Shown: positions 23,560 through 34,546, numbered from the stretch's first letter. The stretch: DNA of 64,000 nucleotides from Tenrec ecaudatus (GCF_050624435.1 NC_134540.1:107723739-107787738); one strand, 5' to 3'. A program made the numbers and translations. The notes: generated from the sequence alone by a model not told the origin.

Positions 23560-24200
23560 AATTTGAATCAATTTGTTCACACAACAAATACTTATTGAGA
23601 CTTTTTATAAGCCAGGGGCTTATCTGAATTTCATAGATTTGATAATAAACAAGATAGACACAGACTTTGCCTGCATGGAGTTTATGCTCTGATTTTGAGG
23701 AAGCAGGTGGACAAGGAAAAAGAAACATGATATATTGTACTTCCAGGTAATGACAGACATGTCATATCAAGCAGAACAAAGCGTGGTGTCAAGAGATTTT
23801 TGATAGATGGGGATTCTCTTAGATTCATTAGTCAAGAGGTGGTCAAATGAGATTAATAGTCTTAGAAAGCTTCTCTCTAGTACATCTTGGTTATGATAGT
23901 CTTCCTGTTCAAGCTGGCTTACCCTGCTAGAATCAAGGTGGAAAAAAGAACATGGAAGAGACTTCTATGTGCCAGCCATTGGATTGTGAACTCCCATTAT
24001 ATCATTATTATTATTTACAACACCTTTTTGAGAAAGGTGATATTATAGGTGACTGATAGCTAATCTGAGCTGCCAAGGGGTTAGGCCACATACAATGTGA
24101 GAATGCATGAGCCCAGTTTCATCACCAAGTTTACAGTTCAATTCCATAGAGGTTGATCTTGCCAACTCCTGTTCTTAGTGGTTCAGTTACATCAGTTTAT
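23560..24200. other. No supported gene; possible ancient repeat
   Basis: About 23565-23700 (caacaaatacttattgagac then gcctgcatggagtttatgct) resembles a widespread old mammalian repeat whose name I cannot fix. The remainder is unassigned. Confidence 0.4.
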
Positions 24201-24204
24201 GCTT

Positions 24205-24290
24205 CAGGACCCAAGTTCACTGCCATTAAGTCAATTTTGACTCCTAGTGATCGTTGTAAGTAGAATTGACAAAATTTCTGCCCAAAGTTG
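24205..24290 (-). mobile_element. AfroSINE 3' fragment
   Basis: The stretch cactgccattaagtcaatt followed by ttgactcctagtgatcgttg is the inverse of an AfroSINE tail. Only about 85 bases are left. Confidence 0.6.
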
Positions 24291-24445
24291 GATCTAGTGG
24301 AGTGGGAGGGAGGGCTGAGGACAGGCAGAGAATAGTTTCAATCTTAAACTCTTCCTCACATAAAGTTATTAAGTTTCTGTAAACTGGCTTATCGATGGAA
24401 TTTAAAAATATTAACTGACACCCACAATTCCCCCTAAATCTCTGG

Positions 24446-25100
24446 TGTGACAGGGTTCTCTAGAAAAACAAAATGAGTACACTTATGATTTCATAGATAT
24501 AAAAGTGGATGGGTTTACACAGTAAGGAGGAATGTAACAGCTAAGTAGTTCACACAGCAGTAGAGAGGGCTCGGCTAAAATCACTTTTGTGAAACAGTTA
24601 CTGTACTGGAAGTCCTTCAACTCACATGGGCTGCCAGGTCTGAGGTCAAGGAAGCAGACGGCGGAGTCCTCCCTTGAGCAAGGCAGGCAGAGTCTGCCTG
24701 CAGGCAACAAGCAACAGGGTGGGCCAGCAAATAAGCTTGTGAGCTTAGTGAAGCAGGGCTGGATGGGATATTGAACTCCAGCAATGCAAGGCACACGGAT
24801 CTAGCAGCCTTAAGATCAAGCAATGTAAGCACGGGCATCATGGTGAAGCAGGGCTTGAAGGAGTCTCAAGCTCTAACGACAGGATTCATGGGTTGTCTTG
24901 GCCCACAGGTCGTGTAGCATCCAGGTTGAGGCAGAGAACTAGCTAAAGTAGCAGCATGCTGGTCCCATCACCAGAGAGGAAGAGAGAGGGGGGTGGGCTT
25001 TGCAGAGCCATTTGTCTCTTTGACCTCAAATCAAACCGTGACCTGATTAATCCCATGTGTTCCTATTGGCCAGCTTGGCACAATAAACCTAACTCTCACA
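24446..25100 (-). mobile_element. ERVL-type solo LTR, long variant (fossil)
   Basis: The 655-bp element begins TGTGACAGGGTTCTCTAG and ends AACTCTCACA. It has a perfect 5-bp duplication, TCTGG (24441-24445 and 25101-25105). The termini match MLT2/ERVL-like LTRs in inverse orientation. It is a different, longer subfamily from the roughly 510-bp copies elsewhere in the window. The open frames across it are incidental. Confidence 0.85.
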
Positions 25101-25105
25101 TCTGG

Positions 25106-26315
25106 GTTCTGGAGTTTTGAGTGGGAATTAAACGTTTCTCAGCAGTAAGTATCATAGAGCAGAATGAGAGACCAGTGCACTAAAGTCCATGCGATTATTA
25201 CTGAAATCAAATTCTTGTTTTTTACGGGGAAAATTACTCTGGTAACAGTGAAGATTTTTATTTTGGAATCCAGAAGAAAACCTCTGGAAAGATTCTAGTC
25301 AGGAAAACAGGAAACAATGAAATGTTTTAAAATTATTATAATATTAGATTAGTTTTGGTGGATTTATTCATAAGATGGAATAGAGACTGGTAGATAATTC
25401 ACTGCAAAATGTTACACAGTTGATACATTTGATGCTAAAATAGTAGTGAGATCATAGTCTCTGAAAAAAGGTACATGGGGTGGACTAAAAGCTCACTGTC
25501 ATAGCAAGTTTATAATGTCGACCGCTTCAGGAAAATGTTGTGTATTTTGTCAAATATATTTAACCAGTGGAAATGAAATTTGGGAAAGATTATAGATAGA
25601 TTACTCCAAATGATTTCTTAGTTATGTAATGAAAAACAAAGCCAAATGCTTCGTAAATCGAAGAATTGACATTATTTCTGAAACTTTTTAAGAATTAGCT
25701 CAATCATTTTGTTCCTAAAATATTTCCTTTGGTCTAACAATACTTTTGACTTTAACTTTGTTTAGGTTTGCCTTGGTTCTGAAATTACTAACACACACAC
25801 TCATAAACACACACACAATTGTGAATTAATCATGGCCATATCAAGTTTTGACATCTACAGATAAACTTTGCCTTGTGGATATGCTAAAATACTTGACAAA
25901 AAATTCTCAATGAAAAAAGAGTATATTGAGTTTATAAAAAGAGACTGAAGTCTTTAATTTGGAGCCCACCAGACTAAATCAAGATCGCAAGAACTCTGTG
26001 ACTCATAACTAATCCCAAATCATTAAGAATAGAAATTAGCCACATAATAGATTAAATATTTTATAAGTTCTTTTAGTGGGAATTTGTGGGTGATTTAAGA
26101 GTCTGTTTACCATATATAAGTAGTAACCTTTCCCCTGTCTTCTAAAATGTCTAATTAATGGGTTTGGATATTATGACTCAGATTAAACATTTTTATTAGC
26201 AAATTTATAAAAATGATGACCAGAGTAGTTGGTCCAGTCTAAACTACGGCTTACAAGGTAGAATCTCCTTTTAAAAAGTTAAATGTTTCAGTGTCTATAT
26301 TCATGTCTAACCTAA
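25106..26315. other. No supported gene
   Basis: AT-rich sequence without a recognised repeat apart from a short CA-rich microsatellite near 25790-25815. No open frame or RNA gene could be supported. Confidence 0.5.
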
Positions 26316-26317
26316 GG

Positions 26318-26545
26318 TTTAAATTTTTAAAATCATTCCATTAGCTCACACTTCACATCTCATACAACTTAAGCATTCGATCGTATTAGGGAGAGTTGTA
26401 CAATTATCTCCACATTCAATTTTAGAACCGTTTCTTCTTTCTCCTCAGAGTTATCAGTTCCCCATCTCCTCCAAGGCTCCTCTGGCATCCCCGTAGGTAA
26501 TTATTAATCAAGTTACTGTCTCTACACATTTCCTTCTTTCTTATA
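26318..26545 (-). mobile_element. L1 3' UTR fragment, older subfamily
   Basis: The text attagctcacacttcacatc, then catacaacttaagcattcga and ttgtacaattatctccacat, parallels the L1 3' ends at 36525 and 58325 in the same orientation. It is short and diverged. Confidence 0.6.
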
Positions 26546-26619
26546 GGCCATCCCTTGCTATCTCAAATGTATTACGGAGGTGTATCAGAGCTTCTGTCCA
26601 TATCTGTACTGGATAGGGG

Positions 26620-26783
26620 AGTGGTCATAATCCAGTCTGCTGCACTCTGCCCTTTGCAGTGCACTGTGAGTTAATGACAGAAATAATTTAATGGAAGCTG
26701 AATCCATGTGGGGAATAAACAAGATAGATTTAGGGTTTTCACTGTAACTGTTGCCTTTGTTTCTCTAGTCAACTCAGCCTAAC
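26620..26783 (+). mobile_element. ERVL-type LTR end (fossil)
   Basis: Diverged sequence ending in the family's terminus (tttgtttctctag, then cagcctaaca), directly beside the next LTR in inverse orientation. Family is inferred from the terminus only. Confidence 0.5.
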
Positions 26784-26797
26784 ACGCTACCTGACTA

Positions 26798-27323
26798 TGT
26801 TAATCTGGGTAGACGAGAGAAACAAATTGATAAACACTCACATGTGTATAAGAAAGCTTTATACACAAGAGCAGTTGAAATAAACCTCCCATCCCAGTCC
26901 AGAACAAGTTCATAAGTCTGATATTAATTAGCCCATTTGTCCGAAGCCAATCTATAAAGGCCTCTTCAGACTCATGACACACATGCAATGACACCAAATG
27001 CAGGAAGATCACAGGACAGAGGGTGGGAAGTCTTGTGAACCCAGTGGCATTATACGCATCTCAGCACTGGCAGGGGGCTGCACGCGGTCTCTCCAATTCG
27101 GGGCACTAATGTAATTCCATGTGTCTTATTAGCTGCTATGTCTCTCAAAGTGTAAACAGAGAGAGTGTTTTCTGCTTCCAAGGAGGAAATACACGAATTC
27201 CCAGAATCCTCAGGGGAAGGCCAAGCCCACACTGAGACCTCATTAGTTATACAATGATTGACAGTCTTGATTCCACCCCTATGCTCTTAATTCTCAAATT
27301 GACACCAGATTATGTAACTACCA
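26798..27323 (-). mobile_element. ERVL-type solo LTR (fossil)
   Basis: It begins TGTTAATCTGGG and ends with CAGATTATGTAACTACCA, like the copies at 48752 (same strand) and 42955 (opposite strand). No matching 5-mers flank it. LTR-like sequence in the opposite orientation follows to about 27530 (tgtgatcgtcctgtatccta, then tagactggactgggatgc), so two family members meet here. Confidence 0.75.
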
Positions 27324-27531
27324 CTTTGACCCTGAGAGCTTTCGGAGCCCTGCCATGTTTCCACGGACTTTAGATCCATGTGATTCTGTACCCACCAGCC
27401 TGTGATCGTCCTGTATCCTACTTCACCTATCTGCATCATCAGCCTGCAGGTATGTGAGTCAGAAGAGGGCTCTGGCTAGCATCGAAACACATTGACTTAA
27501 ATTAGACTGGACTGGGATGCTTTCTGGAGAT
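27324..27531 (+). mobile_element. Partial ERVL-type LTR (fossil)
   Basis: This plus-strand 3' portion of the same LTR family contains ctgtgatcgtcctgtatcc and ggactgggatgctttctgg, paralleling 43240-43380. It lacks its 5' half. Confidence 0.6.
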
Positions 27532-27532
27532 A

Positions 27533-27645
27533 CTGTACATACTCGAGTATAAGCTGACCCAAATATCAGCCGAGGCACCTAATTTTACCACAAAAACTGC
27601 ATTAAAAATGTGCTGAAAAAACTCGACTTATATGCAAAAAGCTTA
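27533..27645. mobile_element. Short CTCGAGTATAAGC-type element
   Basis: It begins atactgtacatactcgagta, contains gccgaggcacctaattttac and ends near gaaaaaactcgacttatatg. Part of the right side is the inverse of the left (actcgagtataag against ctcgacttata). I recall this sequence type as a repeated mammalian DNA element but cannot name it. Confidence 0.5.
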
Positions 27646-28062
27646 CTTTTCAATAGAAGGCTCTTTCTTACACATATATGTCACTGCTTTGTTTCTCTCC
27701 ACAGGCCAGCTTTGCTGTCCAAGACCTCTTTGGAGTACTGTTGCAGGAGAAGCTCTTCTTTCTTGATGGTATGGGATTTCTCTTCCTTCTAAGGTAGCTA
27801 CTAGCTCTTTCACCCGGCATAACGGTAAGATTGACCTCTCCCCATATTAGAATTCTCTACACCGTATTTTCCTGCTCTCTCCACCCCCATTTCACTGAAT
27901 TCAATGCCAAGAAATCTGCAAGTTACTTACCTGGCCAATCGACTGGAAGAGATTTCTATTTATACCTATTTTTACCTACTCCAAAGAACCGTGAGCCAAC
28001 TCAAAGAAAGCTCAAATTATAGAACTGTCTCATTAATATCATTGCAATAAAACTTTGCTCAC

Positions 28063-29425
28063 CACATTTACTTGTTCACCCGCTTTGGCATCAGCAGTTA
28101 TGTCGGGAGGGTGAGCATCATAGAATGCCAATTTAATAGAAGAAAGTATTCATGCATCGAGGGAGTGCCTATAAAAATAGACACATAGATCTATTTCCCC
28201 ATTCTCATATATATATTTGCATGTACATGTCTTTGTCTAGACCTCTGTAAATGTCCTTTGCCTCCTAGCTCTTTCCTCTATTTCCTTGACTTTCCTCCTA
28301 CCCCACTATCAGAAAACTGATGGTGCCCGGTTATCAAAATAGATAGTGTCTGGGGTCTTAAAGGCTTGAAGATAAACAAGCGGCCATCTAGCTCAGAAGT
28401 AACAAAGCCCACATGGAAGAACACACCAGCCTGTGTGATCATGCGGTCCCGAAGGGATCAGTTATCAGGCATCAAAGAACAAAAAATCATATCATTGGCT
28501 GCACACCTCCAAGATACGATTGCGGAGGACAAACGGGTGCATAAGCAAATGTGGCGAAGAAAGCTGATGGTGGCCGGCTATCAAAAGAGATAGTGTCTGG
28601 GGTCTTAAAGGCTTGAAGGTGAACAAGCAGCCATCTAGCTCAGAACCAACAAAGCTCACATGGAAGAAGCACACCAGCCTGTGCGATCACAAAGTGCCAA
28701 AGGGATGAGGTATAAGGCATCATCAAAAAAAAAAAAAAATCTTACCATAGTGAATGAAGGGGGAAGTGCAGAGTGGAAACCCAAAGCCCATTTGTTGGCC
28801 ACTGGAGATCCCCTCCCAGAGGGGTCTAGGGGAGGAGATGAGTCAGTCAGGGTGCGATGTAGCACCGATGAAGAATACAGCTTTCCCCCAGATCCTGAAT
28901 GCTTCCTCCCCCCCAACTACCATGACCCGAATTCTACCTTGCAAGTCTGGATAGAGCAAAGGTTGTACACTGATGCATATAGGAGCTGGAGGCACAGGGA
29001 ATCTAGGGTGGATGATACCTTCAGGACCAGGGGTGTGAGGGGCGATACTGGGAGAGTAGAGGGTGGGTGGGTTGGAAAGGGGGAACCGATTACAAGGATC
29101 TACATGTGACCTCCTCCCTGGGAGACGGACAACAGAAAAGGGGGTGAAGGGAGACTCCGGATAGGGCAAGATATGACAAAATAATAATCTATAAATTATC
29201 AAGGGCTCATGAGGGGGAGGAGGAGTGGGGAGGGAGTGAAAAAAAAAAGAGGACCGGATGCAAAGGGCTTAAGTGGAGAGCAAATGCTTTCAAAATGATT
29301 ACGGCAAAGAATGTACAGATGTGCTTTATATAATTGATGTATGTATATGTATGGATTGTGATAAGAGTTGTATGAGCCCCTAATAAAATGTTTTTCAAAA
29401 AAAATCATTGCCTAAAAAAAAAAAA
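28063..29425 (+). mobile_element. Twin-primed (5'-inverted) L1 3' UTR copy
   Basis: A target duplication AAAACTTTGCTCAC brackets the insert (28049-28062 and 29426-29439). The first part, 28063-28312, is the L1 3' UTR in minus orientation. The rest, 28313-29425, is plus orientation and ends ATAAAATG plus an A-rich tail. In the sense strand the inverted block lies just upstream of the plus block, the signature of twin priming. The plus part contains a 247-bp tandem duplication, with GATGGTG at 28319 and again at 28566. Sequence is well preserved compared with other copies, so this may be one of the youngest L1s here. Confidence 0.92.
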
Positions 29426-29754
29426 AAAACTTTGCTCACGATCATTCCACACAGTTGCAGCAGTGCATTAAAAGGTTGCTGCCAGAAATTCAAGTTCGGA
29501 TTCACAAGAGGAACTGACATGATGCCGCATGGATCTTGGGTACAAGCAGAGACTATGATAAGGATATTTATTTAAGTTTTATTAAAAATATTTGGGGGAG
29601 CCATAACAAATTATGGATAGCATTGAGAAAATGGGAATTCGAGAACACTTCCTTGTCCTCATGGAGAATCTGTGTATGGACCAAGAGTCAGTCAGACGTA
29701 CAGAATACGGGGATAATGTGTAATGTCAAATAAGTAATGGGGTGTGTCAGGTCC

Positions 29755-29905
29755 GTCACCATTCTCACAGTTGTTATGTTTGAGCCGGTAGTATCTGCCA
29801 TTATGCCCATCAATCTCATTGAAAAGAAGAATGTAGTCAAGAAGATGGATTGATGCAGTGGCTGCAACTATGGGCTCAAACATAAGTTAAATCGTGAGAA
29901 TGGTA
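29755..29905. repeat. Imperfect inverted repeat in RTE tail
   Basis: The arm at 29758-29786 (accattctcacag then gttatgtttgagcc) is inverted at 29873-29904 (ggctcaaacataa then cgtgagaatggt). About 86 bases separate them. RNA or single-stranded DNA could fold into a hairpin. Confidence 0.8.
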
Positions 29906-30100
29906 CAAGATCTGGCAGTCTTTTGTTTTGTTGTATGTAGCATTGCAACGAGCCAGAATTAATAGATATCATCTAACAATAAAAACAACCCACTCATTGG
30001 GTGAGAATCAAAAATAATATAAATAAGAGAACCATATTAAGCAAGCACACTTGACCACACATGGTATATCCATTCATGGAACTATTATTGCAAACAATTA

Positions 30101-30326
30101 GGAGCCCTCGTGGCACAGTGGTTACACATGTGCTGCTGAGGTCAGTAGTTCAAAACCAGCCACTCCTTGAGAGAAGGACAAGGTTTATTAACCGTTGCAA
30201 AGAGTTATAGTCTCAGAAACTCAATCAAAGTTGAGTTTTATTCTGTTTTATAGGGACAGTTCTATTCTGTTTTATAGGATGGCTATAAGTCAGAATTGAC
30301 TCGATGACAGTGAATTTGGTTTGGTT
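30101..30326 (+). mobile_element. AfroSINE with 16-bp target duplication
   Basis: It starts ggagccctcgtggcacagtg, followed by a tRNA-like head (gtggttacacatgtgctgct) and B-box region (gtcagtagttcaaaacc). The RTE-like tail is ataagtcagaattgactcga. Imperfect 16-bp repeats flank it (TTATTGCAAACAATTA at 30085-30100, TTATTACAAATAATTA at 30327-30342). An internal duplication of tctattctgttttatagg is present. Confidence 0.93.
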
Positions 30327-30364
30327 TTATTACAAATAATTAGGTCAGTCTTTGCCTCATGAGG

Positions 30365-30555
30365 TGTCCGTGAGTGGTACAAACTGTTAACCCCTTTGGC
30401 TGCTAACTAGAAGGTTTGGCAATTCCAGTCCGCCCAGAGGATCCTCAGAAAGAAGCTCTGGATCAACTTTTAGACAACCAGTCAATTAAGAACCCCATGG
30501 AGCACAGTTCTGCTCTGCCATATGAGTTTGCAATGAACTTGTTGGAAACATGTTT
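30365..30555 (+). mobile_element. Diverged AfroSINE
   Basis: Head-like text ggtacaaactgttaacccc and gctgctaactagaaggtttg. The body follows with agaaccccatggagcacag and a worn tail near 30540. It is older than its neighbour at 30101. Confidence 0.75.
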
Positions 30556-30559
30556 ACTA

Positions 30560-31300
30560 GATAGTGTGTAATCTTAGGAAATTAACTACAAGGCACATGA
30601 TCAGTAAAAACTGAAAGCAAGAATAGTGGATGTAGTATAATATGGTTTTAAATAAAGTTCCATTTATTTTTTTTAAATTAGGATGTGTCAAAATACAATA
30701 TCTAATTTTGGTTCCATCACAATAATGCATCTGCACTATTCTTACAAGGTACCAAGGACTATCCTTTGAGAATTTCATAGGGAAACCTTACCCTCTTCAC
30801 CAAAAGTACCTGATTTTGCCCCTTTAGAGTATTTTCAGTTCCCCAAACTAAAACTACATTAAAAACGAACAAACTGAGGCCTTCAGCGAAGCCCAAGTTG
30901 CTGTTTTGATCTGGTGCAAAACAAAGAGCATGTAATTCTTTGAGGAAGAGTTAGAGAAATGGAAATAGTGCTCTCAGAAGGAGACAGTATATTGAGAAAC
31001 AATAACTTGCCATTTTTCTATGATCGTTCCTATGATTTTGTAGTACTTTTAAACTTACCCTCACATGTACATATGTATGTGCACGAGTGTATGTGTGTTT
31101 AATAAATGTGTTTGAGAACAGGTTTTGAGGGTTGCTTCATGGAGTGATTAAGACATGAAATTGAAGACTGTCTGGGTTCTCAAAGGAGGGAGAATTTGAG
31201 TCACCCCTTCTTGCATCTTCACCCTCCCACTGGGGGCTGTAGGAATATCTGGAAATGCTTTGGTTGCCATGGTGGAGAGGACCCTGTGGCATCTCTTGCG
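30560..31300. other. No supported gene
   Basis: AT-rich unassigned sequence. Short open frames show no recognisable domain and have no regulatory context. Confidence 0.5.
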
Positions 31301-31307
31301 TACAAAA

Positions 31308-31530
31308 AACAGAACCAAACTCACTGCCCTTGAGTCTATTCCAATTCATAGCAACTCTATAGGATAGAGTGGAACTTTCCTTGTGAGTTTCTTAGACTGT
31401 ATAGCTTTTCAGGAATAGAAAGTGTTATCTTTCTCTCACAGAGCAGCTGGTGTTTTTGAACTGCTGATCTTGATGTTAGCCTCCCCCCATGTAACCCACT
31501 ACCCACCAGGGCTCCTTATCTAGTAGGTAG
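31308..31530 (-). mobile_element. AfroSINE
   Basis: The inverse of the standard AfroSINE. The tail side is aaccaaactcactgcccttg with ctattccaattcatagcaac. The body has agagcagctggtgtttttga and the head ends near cccaccagggctcctta. Confidence 0.9.
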
Positions 31531-31652
31531 GTGTGGTTAAATATCCTGTAACGCACAGGTCGGCTGCCCTGCGAACGTCCGCACCCCCCCACCCCCCCTC
31601 GAAAGAATTATCAGGTTGAGCCGGAGAAAATCTGGTCTTGAGGACCTTGATT
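31531..31652. other. Short unassigned GC-richer segment
   Basis: Contains a C-rich run (31585-31600) and several CpGs just upstream of the retrocopy. It lies outside the target duplication and so is not part of the copied ALKBH1 mRNA. Confidence 0.4.
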
Positions 31653-31663
31653 AGAACATTCCA
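31653..31663. repeat. Left target duplication of ALKBH1 retrocopy
   Basis: AGAACATTCCA here is repeated exactly at 34579-34589. It fixes both ends of the retroposed mRNA. Confidence 0.92.
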
Positions 31664-33473
31664 GGCCGAAGGTCGGCGGCGAGATGGGCAAGATGGCGGC
31701 AGCTTTGGGCTCGGCGGCGACGCTGGCCGCAGAGCCGGGGGAGGACGCCTTCAGGAAACTCTTCTGCTTCTACCGGCAGAGCCGCCCCGGGACGGCGGAC
31801 CTGGGAGGGGTCATCGACTTCTCGGCCGCCCCCACGGCCCGGGGTGCGCGTCCCGGGGCCCCCCAGGTGGTCAGATCTCAGCTGAGTGTTTGCTCCGTCA
31901 GTGAGAGTGATGCTCTCAGAGCTGGACTTCAGCCAGTCAGCACGTGGCGCGCCTACGGACTTGAAGGCTATCCCGGCTTTATTTTTATCCCAAACCCCTT
32001 CCTCCCAGGTTACCAGTGGCACTGGGTGAAACAGTGCCTTAAGTTCTATCCCAGAAACCCAGCGTGTGCAACATGGACAAGCACATGGCGAGTGACAAGG
32101 ACCAGGACGTGTGGGAGCAGAGCAAAGCGCTGCTCAGGTGTAAGGAAGTGACTAAGCGGAGACCTCGAGGCTTGCTAGAGAAACTGCGCTGGGTGACCTT
32201 AGGTTACCATTATAACTGGGACAGTAAGAGCAAGTGGCCGCTGCCTGTGGGCTTCAGGGCTTCCAGGCTGAGGCCGGCATCCTGAATTACTACCGTTTAG
32301 ACTCCACCTTGGGCATCCACGTGGACAGGTCGGAGCTCGACCACTCCAAACCCCTCCTATCGTTCAGCTTTGGACAGTCTGCCATCTTTCTCCTGGGTGG
32401 CCTCCGAAGAGATGAAGCCCCTACAGCCACGTTTATGCACAGCGGTGACATCGTGGTGATGTCTGGTTCCAGCCGCCTGCTAAACCATGCAGTCCCTCGG
32501 GTTCTTCCCAGTGCCCAGGAGGACAGCCTGCCTCTCTGCCTGGCGGCCCCGCTCCCCGCCGATCTCCCGAGAGACACCGTGGTCCAACCCTGTTCTGTGG
32601 AGGACCGGCAGCTGTGTGCCAGCTACCTGAAAACGGCGCGGGTTAACATGACAGTCCGACAGGTAGTAGCCACAGACCAGGACTTCCCTGTGGAAGCCAC
32701 GGGGGAGAACGAGCGAGACATTGCCCAGGAAGGGATCTGCCATCTGGAAGACAAAATCACGCATGGGAAACGGGTCCGGCTGGACCCTGACAGCTGAGGC
32801 TCAGAGACACTGCTGTGTTATTCCATCGATCTTACGGAAACACCTGTTTTATGTAGCGATGCACTTCAGCACTGAGACAAGCCAAAAGCAGCCGGAAACC
32901 TCATCCTTGACCACACATCCTGCATATAGGAGATCAACTACTTTGCCCAAAGTGGTCCCCATTGTCTGGTCTAGTTTAGTATTGGCTCTTCATGAGTGTG
33001 GAAAAGTCCAGGGAGATATAAACTTCCCCAGTCTCAGTCCCTGTCCTGTCTCTGAGGGAGAGGTGGGTGTCCGTGGCATCCAAGTACCTCAGATTTACCC
33101 AGCTGTGAATGGGCACCTAGACTCACTCCCTCCATTGCATCTGGCGGCTTGTGGTTCTTTGAACCTGCCAATACTCCTGAAGTTCTAACTCCTTAAGGCA
33201 TCCTCTGATCTTCCCTTCAGTCTCTTCTGACCCTGGTGGACCTGGAAAACCCCTCCCCTAGAAAAGAAGGTCGTTGCATCTGTCTTTCCCAACTGGAAGG
33301 TCATTGTGATTGTGATCCAAGCGTGGGAACAGCGGCTTCTCCACGTGTCTTTCAGGTCTCCCAGCTCTCCCGTTGGCTCTTAATACAGTTGTAATGGTTG
33401 CACTGCAAAGGCTGCAAAAGTGTTCTGTCGCTTGTTTCTCCATGAGTAAACTTACAGGGGTTTTTAATTAAAT

Positions 33474-33477
<4 letters not shown>

Positions 33478-33538
<61 letters not shown>
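33478..33538. repeat. (TC)n microsatellite
   Basis: About 60 bases of TC dinucleotide in the 3' UTR of the ALKBH1 retrocopy, immediately before a SINE cluster. Confidence 0.97.
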
Positions 33539-33546
<8 letters not shown>

Positions 33547-33547
33547 A

Positions 33548-34085
33548 GGGATAGAAGGAGCTGTGGTGGCACAGTGGCTTATGTATGGGGCTGCTAACCA
33601 CAAGATCAACAGTTCAAATCCACCAGTTGGGAGAAAGATGAGGCTATAAAGATGTATAGCCTCCAGAATCTACAGTGGTAGTTCTACTCCGTTGTATAGG
33701 GTGGCTATTGATCAGAATTGACTGGATGGCCTTGAGTTTGGGGTTTTCTTGTTTGTTTGTTTTTTGTGGCACAGTGATTAAAGTGCTTAGCTGCTAACCA
33801 AAAATATCAGTGAGTCAAACCCACCAGCCATTCTACAGGAAAAGCATTTGGCAGTCGCTGCCAGAAAGATTTATAGCTTTGGGAACCCTGTGGGGCAGTA
33901 TTTTGACATTCTGTGCCCTTGGGCACTCTCAGGTAAGTGGGCTCCTAAGAGCAAGATCAGTGGTTCAAACCCACCAGCCACTCCACAGGAGAAAGATGGC
34001 TCTATTTACTCCCATAAAATAAACCGCCTCAGACACCCTCTATAGGGTCACTGTGAGTCAGAATCAACTTGACGGCAGTGCGTGC
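33548..34085 (+). mobile_element. Cluster of three AfroSINEs, same orientation
   Basis: Unit 1 is 33548-33760 (gagctgtggtggcacagtgg to tagggtggctattgatcaga and tail). Unit 2 is about 33765-33905 and shortened (gtggcacagtgattaaagtg to aaccctgtggggcag). Unit 3 is about 33935-34085 (aagatcagtggttcaaaccc to gtgagtcagaatcaacttga). They either inserted after retroposition or were carried in the parental ALKBH1 3' UTR. Unit 2 joins unit 3 without a full tail, so later SINEs may have entered earlier ones. Confidence 0.85.
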
Positions 34086-34546
34086 ATATTGTTTGTGCTA
34101 TTGCAACCCCTTAGCTCTTCCACCGGCCACCTCCCGGCTCGGAGTGTTCTTTGGGGCTGTCTCCCAGCAGAGAGGATGCCTTGGTACTCCAGGCATGGAA
34201 GACTGCATGTTCGTGCCACGCTCCCAGCCATTCTGTGCGCTGTACTTGAGCCAGGCTACTGTCCGTTGCTGTGGGCCTTGGTGAGACTCTGCCAAGCTTC
34301 CTAGAAGGGTTGTTGTGTGTTATTGGAAATGGGAATGGGACTTCTTGTTCCCACCTGGAAACATGATGTACCAATCCTATGGAGCTGCCCTCTGGCCTCT
34401 TAGGGTACTTTTTTGTGTAGAGAACTGATACCTGTTGTTTACAACATGTTTTGCTGAAGTTGCATCTCTCCTGTGTGCTGCCTTCTTACTAACATTAAAT
34501 ACTGTGCTCATTGGCAAACAGCCCATAGGTTTTGTTTTGTGTTTTA

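Larger units (their letters stand above)
27925..29990 (+). mobile_element. RTE LINE copy, split by L1
   Basis: Reverse-transcriptase-side sequence starts at about 27925 (tggccaatcgactggaagag) and runs to 28062. It resumes at 29440 after the L1 and continues through the region encoding the remnant of the fingers and palm, then to the 3' terminal block (gatggattgatgcagtggct, ttgttttgttgtatgtagc) near 29990. A short inverted copy of 3' terminal sequence lies at about 29755-29820. Frames are broken. The L1 insertion is younger, since its target duplication lies in RTE sequence. Confidence 0.85.

Noticed and set aside
24483-24841. Cysteine-rich minus-strand frames
   Set aside because: They fall inside the ERVL-type LTR at 24446-25100 and are not kept in its relatives.
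28660-29109. 149-codon open frame with varied composition
   Set aside because: It lies entirely in the L1 3' UTR, and the same DNA is broken in the copies at 40352 and 59858; frame is open by chance.
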